The notes under the pieces are model-generated. The model saw only the letters and a program-made list of their open reading frames with translations. It was not told the origin of the DNA and searched no databases. This document shows positions 8,114 to 16,834 of a stretch of 64,000 bases of DNA, piece by piece (position 1 is the first letter of the stretch; every line of letters begins with the position of its first letter). The position numbers and the translations under genes are program-made. This DNA comes from Deinococcus yavapaiensis KR-236 (GTDB taxonomy: Bacteria > Deinococcota > Deinococci > Deinococcales > Deinococcaceae), in NCBI RefSeq assembly GCF_003217515.1, contig NZ_QJSX01000017.1, forward strand, positions 1 to 64,000. The letters run 5' to 3'.

Positions 8114-9112
8114 TCACGCGTCGACCTCCATCGCTCGTGGCGTCCGCCACGTCTCCTCCAAGAAGGCGAGGCGGCGCAGCGCATGCGGTCCCTCCCCCGC
8201 TTCATGGCCGGAGTACGGATACACGGCGATGTCCTTCGCGCTTCGCACGCCATTGAACGCCGCGAAGACCGTGCTCGGCGGGCACACCTCGTCCATCAAG
8301 CCGACGCTGAAGAGCGCGGGCGCCTTCACGCGACGCGCGAACGACACGCCGTCGAAGTACGCGAGCGTCTCGAACACCCGCTCGATTCGGTCGCGGTGCG
8401 TTCGCAAGTACCCGGTGAGTTCGGCGTACGGCTGCGCGTTCGTGATCGCCACCGCCCGTTCGAAGTGGCACAGAAACGGCACGTCGGCCAGCAACGCGCT
8501 CACGTCCGGCATCAAGGCCGCCGTCGCGAGGGCGATGCCGCCGCCTTGACTGCCGCCCGCCACGGCGATCCGCGCCGCGTCCACGCCCGGCAGCGCGCGC
8601 GCCGCTTGCACCGCGCGCGCCGCGTCCGTGAAGACACGGCGGTAATAATAGGTTCGCGGATCGAGCAGACCCCGCGTGAGGAAACCTGGGTGTTGCCCGC
8701 CGAGCGGCGCGGGGTCCGGATCGGGCGTGTCGCCTCTGCGCCACACGCTGCCTTGCCCGCGCGTGTCCATCACGAGGTGCGCGTACCCGGCGCTCGCGTA
8801 CAACAACCAGTCGCTCGGCAAGCCGCGACCACCGCCGTACCCGATGTACTCCACGACGCACGGCACCGAACTCGGGGCGTCTCTCGGCGCGATCAGCCAA
8901 GCGCGCACCGCTTGCCCGGCGTATCCCGCGAAGGCCACGTCGTGCACGGTGAGGCGCTTGAGCGGCGTGTCGACCGGGCTGACGTCGAGCAGCAGCGGGT
9001 GCGCGTGGGCGTCCGCGAGAGTGTCGGCCCAGAACGCGTCGAAGTCTTGGGGTTCACGCACGGTTGGCGTGTACGATCGCAATTCCGCTTCTGACAAGTC
9101 AAACCACGCCAT
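8114..9112 (-). CDS. Acetyl xylan esterase / cephalosporin C deacetylase family (CE7)
   Basis: 332 residues from ATG 9112, placed five bases after GGAGG; a GTG two codons earlier has no spacer and is rejected. Carbohydrate esterase family 7 signatures are all present: DTRGQGSVW (116-124), nucleophile Ser188 in GGSQGGG, Asp274 in GLMDEVCPP and His303 in YSGHE. Length fits the 310-340 residues of the family. No signal peptide, so it acts in the cytoplasm on acetylated xylo-oligosaccharides or similar acetate esters. It converges with the PhlG-like gene, 49 bases apart. Confidence 0.92.
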   Translation of the reverse strand: MAWFDLSEAELRSYTPTVREPQDFDAFWADTLADAHAHPLLLDVSPVDTPLKRLTVHDVAFAGYAGQAVRAWLIAPRDAPSSVPCVVEYIGYGGGRGLPSDWLLYASAGYAHLVMDTRGQGSVWRRGDTPDPDPAPLGGQHPGFLTRGLLDPRTYYYRRVFTDAARAVQAARALPGVDAARIAVAGGSQGGGIALATAALMPDVSALLADVPFLCHFERAVAITNAQPYAELTGYLRTHRDRIERVFETLAYFDGVSFARRVKAPALFSVGLMDEVCPPSTVFAAFNGVRSAKDIAVYPYSGHEAGEGPHALRRLAFLEETWRTPRAMEVDA

Positions 9113-9526
9113 GGACACCTCCGGAAGTCACGGTGACCTGGGCGCCGCGCACGTGCCATCGCACCTTCCGGTGGAATGCAACGCGCTCGGTACGTCGAGG
9201 TCCGCGTGCAGACCATCTTCGTCGCGCCGCAACTCTACGTCAACCGCACCGCACCGCCTCGCCCATCAGCGCCGTACTCCGCGAGGAAGGGCACGTGAAG
9301 ACTTCCGGGCGATCGCAACGCGGGACGAACTTCCTCGCCGTGGCGCTCGTCACGCTCGTCCCGTGGTGATCGCCGGGAAGCGGCTCAGGCGGGCTTGCGG
9401 CGAAACTGACCGATGCCCGACAACACGGAATCGTGGTGACTCCCTGCCGTCAGCCAGCGGGGATGTCGATTGGCGAGACTGCTGTTTTGTCAGCTCGGGA
9501 GATGAATGCGTCGACGAAGTGTCTTG
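9113..9526. other. Intergenic region with short coding-like relic
   Basis: No complete gene. A plus-strand frame from ATG 9177 (MQRARYVEVRVQTIFVAP) shows coding bias for about 30 codons and then loses it; another frame shows bias until a TGA near 9369. This may be the remains of a single frameshifted gene, but I cannot name it. Confidence 0.35.
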
Positions 9527-10558
9527 TCATTCGGACGGCTCGTTCGGAGGGTCGAGGCGCAGCCCACGCCGTAACGCATCGAGGCTCCGCTCCAGGAACA
9601 CGCCGGATACCGACGCGCCCGGCATGAACAGCTCACTCGCGTGGAACGCGCCGTCCACCTCGAAGAACTCGCATGGCACGCCCGCCGCCGTGAGGCGACG
9701 TGCATACTCCCGGTCTTCGAGGTAGAACAAGTCCAGCGTTCCCACCCCGATCCACGCGGGTGCGAGGCCCGAGAGGTCCTCGCGTCGGGCGGGCGCGGCG
9801 TACGGGGGCGCGTCCTCCACGCGAGGCGCGCGTCCCAGGTAGGACGTCCAGCCCAGCCGATTCGAGCCGGGCGTCCACACGAACTCTCCCCGCCCGTCGT
9901 GATCCGCGCGCAGGACCGTTCGGTCGTCCAGCATGGGATACAGCAGCAACTGGAACGCCGGGCGTACCTCTCCCCGATCGTGCGCGAGTTGCGCGAGGCT
10001 CGCCGCGAGTCCCGCCCCGGCACTGTCCCCCGCCACGGCGATTCGCTCTCGGTCCACTCCGAGCTCGGGGGCGTGTTGGTGAAGCCACGTCAGCGCGGCG
10101 TAACAGTCCTCCAGCGGTCCTGGAAAGGGCGTGCCGGGCGCGAGACGGTACTCGACGTTCACCACGAGCAGCCCGAGTTCGTTCGCGAGGCGCGCGCACT
10201 GCCGATGGTACGCGTCCGCAGAACCGGTGATGAAGCCGCCGCCGTGGATGTACAGCAACGCTGCCGAATTTTGCTGCCCGCCGAGAGGTCGGTACAGCAG
10301 CACCTTCACGTCCGGTGCGCCCGCCGGGCCGGACACGTCTCGCGTCTCGAAGCTCACGTCGATTGGATCGGAGACACGGCGCGGAACGCGGCCGAGTCCC
10401 GCGACGATCGCGGCGGTGACGGCAGGATGCCGCAAGCGCAGCAGCGGAGAGCGCAACTCCGGATGCAGCCGCGCGTACGACGCGGCACGTCGTGAGTACA
10501 TCCACATGCCGAGCGCCCCCAGCGCCAAACCGAAGCCGAGCATTCTTGTGGTGTTCAT
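9527..10558 (-). CDS. Alpha/beta hydrolase, hormone-sensitive lipase-like
   Basis: 343 residues, ATG 10558 preceded by GGGAGG. The oxyanion motif HGGG (105-108) and nucleophile Ser179 in GDSAG place it in the HSL/bacterial esterase family IV; the acid and His are expected near GVGTLDLFY and DGAFHASE in the last third. Residues 5-21 are hydrophobic after MNTTR, so it may be anchored in the membrane or exported. Likely hydrolyses short-chain acyl esters. Single gene on the minus strand. Confidence 0.9.
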   Translation of the reverse strand: MNTTRMLGFGLALGALGMWMYSRRAASYARLHPELRSPLLRLRHPAVTAAIVAGLGRVPRRVSDPIDVSFETRDVSGPAGAPDVKVLLYRPLGGQQNSAALLYIHGGGFITGSADAYHRQCARLANELGLLVVNVEYRLAPGTPFPGPLEDCYAALTWLHQHAPELGVDRERIAVAGDSAGAGLAASLAQLAHDRGEVRPAFQLLLYPMLDDRTVLRADHDGRGEFVWTPGSNRLGWTSYLGRAPRVEDAPPYAAPARREDLSGLAPAWIGVGTLDLFYLEDREYARRLTAAGVPCEFFEVDGAFHASELFMPGASVSGVFLERSLDALRRGLRLDPPNEPSE

Positions 10559-10942
10559 GGAAACCTCCCTGGTACGGAGCCTACCGGACGGACCAGCCAC
10601 CGTCGGACGGCAGGAGCGCCCCATCATCGTCGCCGGTCATCCGCACGTTGCTCCGTGCGGGACGCTCGGGCGGCGTCCGCCCTGAGGATCGAAGGTCGCT
10701 TCGATGTTCTTGATCCTTGACCACTTCCTAGTTTGGAAGCACGCGTGCGGTCTGCGCGGCGTCTCTCCTAGATTGCATCTGGATGCACGGCAACGATGAA
10801 AGGGTGCTCGCGACTCTCCACGTCGATCAAGCACTTTCGAGAAAAGAGGAGTCCGGACGGGCGTCGGCGCACGCGGGTCGGCAGGCGTCGAAGATCCGCG
10901 CCTTCGAGAGCGCGTTTGGCCGGGTGCTTTCGAAGGTTCCGT
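10559..10942. other. Intergenic region
   Basis: Upstream region of the hydrolase at 10558 and downstream region of the FMN reductase relic. No gene with coding bias seen. Confidence 0.5.
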
Positions 10943-11535
10943 TCAGGTGGTCGGCTGGGCCGTGGGGTTGCGCGCCGTCTTGAGGACGGTCGCCCACCAA
11001 GCGAGTTCGTCGAGCATGCCCTGCACGCCCGGCACGAGGTACGTCAAGTCCTCGATGGTCTTTTTCTGCTGCAACACCGCGAAGAAATCTCCACCCTGCA
11101 GGTGAACGGACGTTCGGATCGGCACCATCTGAAGCTCGATCGCGACGAGGCGCAATTGTTCGATCGCGCGGGCCGCGCCGACGGAGCCGTACCGACGAAC
11201 GCGACGGGCTTTTTGTTCCACTCGGGGTACGCGTAGTCCAGGGCGTTTTTGAGCACGGCGGTCGGGCCGTGGTTGTATTCGGCGGCGATGATCACGAAGC
11301 CGTCGAACTCCGTGAGTTTCTGCTGCCAGCGGATCGCCACTTCGTTCTGGCTGGGCACCCAGGCGTTCGACGCGACCTCGTTGAACAGCGGCATCGGAAA
11401 GTCTCGCAGGTCGAGGAGTTCGAAATCGAGGTCGGTGCGTTGCCGTGCGTGGCCGAAGAACCACGTGGCGGGCTTGTCGGCGAAGCGGGTGTCGCGGGTG
11501 CTGCTGAGGATGATGCCGATCTTGGGGTTCGTCAT
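10943..11535 (-). pseudogene. NADPH-dependent FMN reductase, one-base frameshift
   Basis: ATG 11535 follows AGGAGG. Frame one runs MTNPKIGIILSSTRDTRFAD to KPVAFVG, with the FMN-phosphate loop SSTRDTR and the AAEYNHG active-site loop intact. At about 11190-11193 one base is missing in the Gly codon of the expected FVGYGSVGAARAIEQLR; the rest continues in another frame to 10943 (QGGDFFAVLQQKKTIEDL). The whole would be about 197 residues. The two halves have normal codon bias, so the lesion is recent or a sequencing error. It follows a MarR gene and a DoxX-like relic and may once have been a quinone/azo reductase controlled by MarR. Confidence 0.85.
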
Positions 11536-11610
11536 GTGCGCCTCCTGGCGTGTGTCGCGTGCGGTGGACGTTCGTGTCCCGAGCGGTCGGTGGAGTGTGG
11601 AAGTCGTTGG

Positions 11611-11840
11611 TCAGGCGTCGAAGGGCCCGATCCAGGAGCGGCCGATGTTCATCGGCCGCTCCTGGACGGCCAGCACGAGGGCGGTGGAAAGGCGCGGGCT
11701 GAAGGCCCGGAGGATTTCCGCGAAGCCGATCAGGCGGATCGCGCGGAGTCGAAGTCGTTCGTGGGGGCGTTCGCGGGCGTGACGATCTTGGGTTTGGGCT
11801 GGGCGAGGAGGGCTTGCAGGGGCCAGAGGGCCGTATGCAT
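11611..11840 (-). pseudogene. DoxX-like membrane protein relic
   Basis: A strong AAGGAG stands eight bases before ATG 11840. The first frame (MHTALWPLQALLAQPKPKIV and on) stops at 11730 after 36 codons; a second frame resumes RAIRLIGFAEILRAFSP and runs to TGA 11611. RAIRLIGFAEIL and QPKPKI resemble the conserved RLIGxxEVLGA and KL..PK segments of DoxX-like proteins, while the expected four membrane helices are missing, so the gene has suffered a frameshift and internal deletions. It lies between MarR (11908) and the FMN reductase relic, presumably their former operon partner. Assignment is moderate because so little is left. Confidence 0.5.
11631..11666. repeat. Perfect inverted repeat inside the DoxX-like relic
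   Basis: Arms 11631-11646 and 11651-11666 are exact 16-bp complements around a four-base GTTC loop. No T-run follows on either strand, so it is not a typical intrinsic terminator. It may have arisen with the rearrangement that truncated the surrounding gene. Confidence 0.8.
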
Positions 11841-11877
11841 GGAGTGCTCCTTGTGCGGCGGAAGCGTGAACGTCTCG

Positions 11878-11891
11878 GTTTAGGCCTAAAG
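11878..11891. promoter_or_regulatory. Second MarR operator-like palindrome
   Basis: GTTTAGGCCTAAAG lies between MarR and the DoxX-like relic. It shares TTTAGnnCTAAA with the palindrome upstream of MarR at 12365, so it may be a second binding site of the same regulator. Confidence 0.5.
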
Positions 11892-11907
11892 CGTTGAGGC
11901 CAAATAA

Positions 11908-12360
11908 TCAGCGAGGAGTTCGCTCAAGTCGACGTAGCAGCGTCGACAGTTCCACCTGCTCCTCGGGAGTGAGGGCCTCGAACTGCCCGACCAGCCAGTC
12001 CTCGTGGATGGGAACGAGGGTGTCGAACAGCGCCCGCCCGGCGGGCGTGAGGAACAGCAGCTTTTCCTTGCCGGCGGCGCGACGTTCGATCAGGCCGCGC
12101 CGGTCGAGGACGAGAAGCAGTTGACTGGAGTTGCCCTCGGTCACGAGCAGCTTCTGGCTGAGGTCCCGCTGGGTGAGGCCGGACTGACCGCCGATCGTCG
12201 CGATGACGTTGAACTGAGCGGGGCTGAGGTCGTGCGTCCGGAGGACCTCGGTCCAGGCTTTGGTGACGTGCTGGGTAAAGCGAGCCATCCTCAGCCAGGC
12301 GAGCACGGCGGGACGGCCGGTGCTGGCGTGGCGGGTCGCGGGAGGAGGCGCTTGCTTCAC
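11908..12360 (-). CDS. MarR-family transcriptional regulator
   Basis: 150 residues from GTG 12360. The winged helix-turn-helix spans about residues 45-115: LSPAQFNVIATIGGQSGLT, then TQRDLSQKLLVTEGNSSQLL (recognition helix) and the wing LIERRAAGKEKLLFLT. A long helix at each end gives the usual dimer. It has no cysteine, so redox sensing of the OhrR type is unlikely; a phenolic or quinone ligand is the usual alternative. The promoter places the likely transcription start on or close to the GTG, i.e. leaderless, and its operator overlaps the -10. Divergent from the monooxygenase at 12463. Confidence 0.9.
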   Translation of the reverse strand: MKQAPPPATRHASTGRPAVLAWLRMARFTQHVTKAWTEVLRTHDLSPAQFNVIATIGGQSGLTQRDLSQKLLVTEGNSSQLLLVLDRRGLIERRAAGKEKLLFLTPAGRALFDTLVPIHEDWLVGQFEALTPEEQVELSTLLRRLERTPR

Positions 12361-12364
12361 GAAA

Positions 12365-12395
12365 TCACTTTAGTGCTAAAGTGAGCCTTCGTCAA
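12365..12395 (-). promoter_or_regulatory. MarR promoter with overlapping operator
   Basis: On the minus strand TTGACG (12395-12390), 17 bases, TAAAGT (12372-12367). A perfect palindrome with arms TCACTTTA / TAAAGTGA around GTGC covers 12365-12384, overlapping the -10 and the spacer. This fits autorepression. The site also lies about 80 bases upstream of the divergent monooxygenase and could control it too. Confidence 0.75.
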
Positions 12396-12462
12396 TCTCA
12401 ACAGGAACTGACGCGGCCTGATCCGACCATCAATCGTTCCACACATCTCGCAGGAGACCATC

Positions 12463-13509
12463 ATGCAAATCGGCATCGACTCGTTCGCCGCCACCGTCAC
12501 GGACCCCGCCACCGGCCTCGCCCTCTCCGGCGCCGACCGCCTCAACCACCTCGTCGAGGAGATCGAACGCGCCGACACCGCCGGCCTCGACGCCTTCGGC
12601 GTCGGCGAACACCACCGCCGCGAGTACCTCGACGCCGCGCCCGCCGTCATCCTCGCCGCCGCCGCCGCGCGCACCCGCCACATCCGCCTCAACAGCGCTG
12701 TCACCGTCCTCAGCGCCGACGACCCCGTCCGCGTGTTCCAGCAGTACGCTACCCTCGACCTGCTGTCCAGAGGCCGCGCGGAACTCGTCGTCGGACGCGG
12801 CTCCTTCGTGGAAGCCTACCCCCTCTTCGGCCTCGACCTGCACGACTACGACGCGCTCTTCGCCGAGAAGCTCGACTTGCTCCTGAAGCTTCGCGACGTG
12901 GAACACGTCCACTGGCAGGGCCGCTTCCGCGCGCCCCTTACCGGGCAGGGCGTCTACCCTCGCCCGCATCAGCAGCAGTTGCCCGTTTGGGTCGGAGTGG
13001 GCGGCACGCCCGCGTCGTTCGCGCGCGCCGGAACGCTCGGCCTGCCCTTGATGGTCGCCATCATCGGCGGGGACTTCCGCCGCTTCCGTCCCCTCATCGA
13101 CTTGTACCGCCGCGCGGGCATGGCCGCTGGACATGCCGAAGAGACGCTGCGAGTGGGCGTGCACGCCTTCGGCTTCGTCGCGGAGACCTCCGAGGCGGCA
13201 CGGGACGCGTTCTACCCGGGTTGGGCGCGGATGCTGGAAACCATCGGGCGTGAACGTGGCTGGGCCGCTCCGTCCCGCGCGCACTTCGACGCCGAGTGCG
13301 GCCCGACCGGCGCGTACCTGATCGGCGGTCCGCGCGAGGTGGCGGACAAGGCGGTGTGGGTGAACGAGGTGCTCGGCGGCGTGTCCCGGCTGACCTTCCA
13401 GATGACGAACGTGGCCATGGCGCACCCGCGCATGCTGCGCGCGATCGACCTGCTCGGAAGTGACGTCGCGCCCCGCGTGCGTGAGCGGTTGGCAGGGGTC
13501 GGGCGATGA
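12463..13509 (+). CDS. LLM-class flavin-dependent oxidoreductase (luciferase-like)
   Basis: 348 residues, ATG 12463 after AGGAGA. A complete bacterial-luciferase-like TIM barrel: MQIGIDSFA (strand 1), GVGEHHRREY near 46-55, RIRLNSAVTVLS-like strand near 77-88, LLSRGRAELVVGRGSF near 104-120, and LPVWVGVGGT near 172-181. It would use reduced FMN, supplied by a separate reductase, to oxidise an organic substrate; the broken FMN reductase next to the divergent MarR is a plausible former supplier. Substrate unknown. Confidence 0.92.
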   Translation: MQIGIDSFAATVTDPATGLALSGADRLNHLVEEIERADTAGLDAFGVGEHHRREYLDAAPAVILAAAAARTRHIRLNSAVTVLSADDPVRVFQQYATLDLLSRGRAELVVGRGSFVEAYPLFGLDLHDYDALFAEKLDLLLKLRDVEHVHWQGRFRAPLTGQGVYPRPHQQQLPVWVGVGGTPASFARAGTLGLPLMVAIIGGDFRRFRPLIDLYRRAGMAAGHAEETLRVGVHAFGFVAETSEAARDAFYPGWARMLETIGRERGWAAPSRAHFDAECGPTGAYLIGGPREVADKAVWVNEVLGGVSRLTFQMTNVAMAHPRMLRAIDLLGSDVAPRVRERLAGVGR

Positions 13510-13659
13510 TGCCGAGCCCGGCGCGGACGTGGCCGCGAGCCTGTGTCGGGCGCCTTTGGCATCGTTGTTCGGACGAACGTGACGTGCAGTAGGGGAACCA
13601 ACCGTGACGGGAGGTTACGGAGGGATTCCGAAACGCGTCACGGGCGCCCTCGCCCAAGC
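13510..13659. other. Start of a 628-base stretch without an intact gene
   Basis: From 13510 to 14137 nothing intact is seen apart from the fragment at 13660-13860. The stretch after 13860 also lacks codon bias; the promoter of the 14138 regulator must lie in its last part but I cannot fix it. Confidence 0.5.
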
Positions 13660-13860
13660 TTGGCTCATCGCGCCGGAGTTGGCAACCACCTGTCCTACAG
13701 GGAAGGCGAGCTGGTCATCTCGCTGACCTGTACCTGTGGTGAGCTTGGCTGCTGGCCTCTCCTCGCACGAGTGGACATCACTGAACATGGGGTTCGTTGG
13801 CTGGACTTCGAGCGACCGCACCACTCAGCGTGTGATGACGAAGAAGTGGTCACTCGGGAC
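13660..13860 (+). pseudogene. Fragment of a small CGxxGC-containing protein
   Basis: The frame reads LSYREGELVISLTCTCGELG, then CWPLLARV and VRWLDFERPHH. CTCGELGCWPLxARVxxxxxxVxWxDF is a pattern I know from small uncharacterised bacterial proteins with a two-cysteine CGxxGC turn. No start codon or ribosome binding site fits, and the codons on either side lose bias, so only the core survives. Its C-terminal end after about 13850 is unclear. Confidence 0.4.
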
Positions 13861-14137
13861 GACCGCCGTGCGCTCGGGCGCGAGTGTAAAGCTACGAAGG
13901 GTTCGGCTCGTTCGTCCTCGGCCATGCGGGCGTAGTCGGCGGCGCGTTCCGGAGAACGCAATCGAAACGGTGGCGCACCGGGCGCTCGGACGGCTTCAAC
14001 GAAGGAATTCATGCTCGTACCGTGCGGGCGAAGCGGACGGGCGCACAGCCGGAAACGACTTACCCGGATTGTACCCGTGAGCGCTCCCCTCGCGGAATGC
14101 GTGAAGGCCAGAGCGTCAAGCCTTGCCATAATGAAGC

Positions 14138-16834
14138 GTGGCGCCTTCGTCCGACCCGCTGCCCATCCAGAACGATTTCGCGCCACCCACCCCCCTGCCT
14201 CACGAAATCGAGCGCCCCCGCCTGCTGACGCGGCTCGACGCGCTTGGAAACGCGCGCATCGTGGTGCTCACCGCCGGCAGTGGGTACGGCAAGACGACTG
14301 CGCTCGCGCAGCACGTGCGGCGCTGCGGCGACACCACGGTGTGGCTCACCCTCACCGAAGACGATGCCGACGCGAGCGTCGTCGCGCGTCGCGTTCGGGA
14401 GGCCGTACACGCCGCCCTTTCCTTGCCGCGCTCCGCGGCGGCGTCCGCCGCGCCCGAAGCCGAAGGGCGAGCACTTGCCCTCGCGCTGCGCGCCGCGCCG
14501 TGCCGCGTACGCCTCGTCCTCGACGAAGCGCACCACCTCTCCAATTCCGGCACGGCGTGGCTGCACGCCCTCGTTCACGCGTTGCCCGCCGGACATCAAG
14601 TGCTCGTCGCGACGTACGACGCGGCCGCCCTGCGCCTCGCGCGTCTCGTGGCGGACGGACGCGCCGCCTTGCTCGGACCGGACGACCTCGCCTTCGACGC
14701 GCAGGAGGCGCGCGCGGCGCTGCAAGGCCGAGCCGCGCCTACCACCCTCGAAGGCTGGCCGGTCGGCGTCGCGCTCGTCGCGTCCGGCGCCTCACCGCTC
14801 CTCGACCCGGACGACCTCGCCCGTGATGCCCTCGCGCGACTGCCGGACGCCTTGCGAGGCGCGCTCGCAGAAGCGAGCGTCACGGATCGTTGGGCCGAGG
14901 ACGCTCCTTCCCTGGCGCATTTGCCCGCCGGTTGGCTCGTGGATGCGCGCCGCGCCGGATTACCTCTCGTTCCCCTGGGTGGCGGTGCGTTTCGACCGCA
15001 CGCCCTGCTTCGGTCGGCCCTCGATGAGGAACTGCGCCGCCACCCCTTGTGGCGCGCCGAGCTGCACTCGCGGGCGAGCCGCGCCGCCGAAGCGGACGGG
15101 CGTCCATTGGAAGCGTTTCGGCACGCCCTCGCGGCCAACCGTCCCGAGGACGCCCAGCGGCTCGCGGCTCGCCTCGTGCCCGACCTCGCCGAGCGGCTCG
15201 AGCACGCACTCGTGCGTCGCCTCCTCGAAGCCTTACCGACCGACGTTTTGAGCGACGAGTTGCGTCGCCACTTGGGCGCGGCGCGCTGCGCGACCGGGGA
15301 CTTTCAAGGTGGCGTGCCGATCCTCGAGGCGTTACGCGCCGAAGGTCGAGCGGACGCGCGAACGCTGTACTGGCTGCACGTCGCGGCGGGTCGCGCGGGT
15401 CATTACGCGACGTCGCTGCGTCTCGCCGACGAAATCGAAGGGCTCACGCACGATCCGCGCGCCTCCCTCACGGCGGCGCGCGTCCGCTCCGCCGCACTTC
15501 ACCTGCTGGGCCGTTACGACGAGGCGCGCGCCGCCGCCGAGCTGGCCTTGCGCTTCGCGCGCGACGATCACGACCTTCCTCAGCAAGCGCTCGCTGCCTA
15601 CGCGCTCGCCTTGATCGACGTGCAGCGAGGTGAACTCGGCGAGGCGTGGCGAGGCTTCACCGAAAGTTCCGTTCAATTCCGCGCGCTCGGTCGCCCTCTC
15701 GCGGCCCTGCCCGCCGAGCACATGCTCGCCGTTCTCGACGTGACGCGAGGCGACCTCGACGCGGCGCGCGGGCGCCTCGACACGGCCATCGCGCAAGCGG
15801 AAGCGGCCGACGACATGCACCTCCCGTCGTTGCTCGGAGCGCGCGGCTCGTGGCACGCCGCGCGCTCCGAGTGGGCTGAAGCGGCCGCGTGGTACGGCCG
15901 CGCCCTCGATGCGAACGCGCACAATCCCCGCAGCGCTTTTCACCGCGTCTCCCTCGGCGCGAAACTGACCGAGGCTCAGCGTCGCGCGGGCAACGCGGAG
16001 GCTGCCCGCGCGGCGCTCGACGCCGCCCTGCTCGCCGCGCGGGACTGCAACGCGCCGGAAGCGCTCGCCGACTTGGCGTTCGCACAAGGCGCGGCCACGC
16101 CCGACGCTCGCCCCGGATGGCCGCGCGAAGTCACAGGCGTCGCCACTCCTCTCGTACCGTTGCGTCTTTTCACGTTGGGCCGCTTGCACGTCACCCTCGG
16201 AGAGCGAGCCGTGAAGCTTCCCTTCGCGAAGTGCGGGGAAGTCCTCGTCTGGCTCGCTTTGCACGGCCCGACGGCTCGTCAGCGGTTACTGCACGAACTG
16301 TGGCACGGCTCAGGTGATCGACGACACGCGGAGTACTTGCGAGTCGTCGTGCGGCGCTTGCGCGCCGCCCTCGGCGGAAGAAGCGACTTCGACCCGGTGC
16401 CGAACGAAGGCGGCATCTACCGCCTCTCCGAACGCTTCACCGTGACGGTGGACGTGCTGACGTTACGCGCCGCCGTGACGAACGGCGATCCGAGCGCCCT
16501 GCGAGCCGCACTCGACGAGGTGCGCGGCGTCTTCCTGCCGGAAATGGACGGCGAGTGGGTAGATACCTGGCGTGCGCGCGCCCACGAGGACGCGTTGCTG
16601 TCCGCCGTGACGCTCGGAGCGTCTCGCGAGCGCGCCGGGAAGCTCGATGACGCCTTGGAGGCGTACCGTCGGGCGCGCGACCTCGACGCGGTTTCGGAAG
16701 CGGCCGCGCGAGGCTTGACGCGCACCGCGAACGCGGCGGGACACCCCGACGTCGCGCGTCGCGCTCGCGAGGAGTTCACAGTCGCATGGCGAGACACCTT
16801 CGGAGACGACCCGCCCGCCGACCTCAAGGCGTGA
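14138..16834 (+). CDS. MalT-like ATPase/TPR transcriptional regulator with C-terminal SARP-type output
   Basis: 898 residues from GTG 14138. The N-terminal STAND-type ATPase has a P-loop AGSGYGKTT (46-54) and Walker B RLVLDEAHH (about 126-134). Residues about 300-670 are helical TPR-like repeats (many A-x-A-L-x-L units). From about residue 677 an OmpR-like winged helix begins (LRLFTLGRLHVTL; RLLHELWHG; YLRVVVRRLRAAL), followed by a bacterial activator domain to the end. Placing the DNA-binding unit at the C terminus is opposite to the two SARP-type genes at 48682 and 54418. It should bind an inducer and ATP, oligomerise and activate transcription; targets unknown. Confidence 0.88.
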   Translation: MAPSSDPLPIQNDFAPPTPLPHEIERPRLLTRLDALGNARIVVLTAGSGYGKTTALAQHVRRCGDTTVWLTLTEDDADASVVARRVREAVHAALSLPRSAAASAAPEAEGRALALALRAAPCRVRLVLDEAHHLSNSGTAWLHALVHALPAGHQVLVATYDAAALRLARLVADGRAALLGPDDLAFDAQEARAALQGRAAPTTLEGWPVGVALVASGASPLLDPDDLARDALARLPDALRGALAEASVTDRWAEDAPSLAHLPAGWLVDARRAGLPLVPLGGGAFRPHALLRSALDEELRRHPLWRAELHSRASRAAEADGRPLEAFRHALAANRPEDAQRLAARLVPDLAERLEHALVRRLLEALPTDVLSDELRRHLGAARCATGDFQGGVPILEALRAEGRADARTLYWLHVAAGRAGHYATSLRLADEIEGLTHDPRASLTAARVRSAALHLLGRYDEARAAAELALRFARDDHDLPQQALAAYALALIDVQRGELGEAWRGFTESSVQFRALGRPLAALPAEHMLAVLDVTRGDLDAARGRLDTAIAQAEAADDMHLPSLLGARGSWHAARSEWAEAAAWYGRALDANAHNPRSAFHRVSLGAKLTEAQRRAGNAEAARAALDAALLAARDCNAPEALADLAFAQGAATPDARPGWPREVTGVATPLVPLRLFTLGRLHVTLGERAVKLPFAKCGEVLVWLALHGPTARQRLLHELWHGSGDRRHAEYLRVVVRRLRAALGGRSDFDPVPNEGGIYRLSERFTVTVDVLTLRAAVTNGDPSALRAALDEVRGVFLPEMDGEWVDTWRARAHEDALLSAVTLGASRERAGKLDDALEAYRRARDLDAVSEAAARGLTRTANAAGHPDVARRAREEFTVAWRDTFGDDPPADLKA

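Noticed and set aside
12430..13425. 331-codon minus-strand frame opposite the monooxygenase
   Set aside because: The plus-strand protein shows complete luciferase-like motifs; the antisense one is low-complexity.
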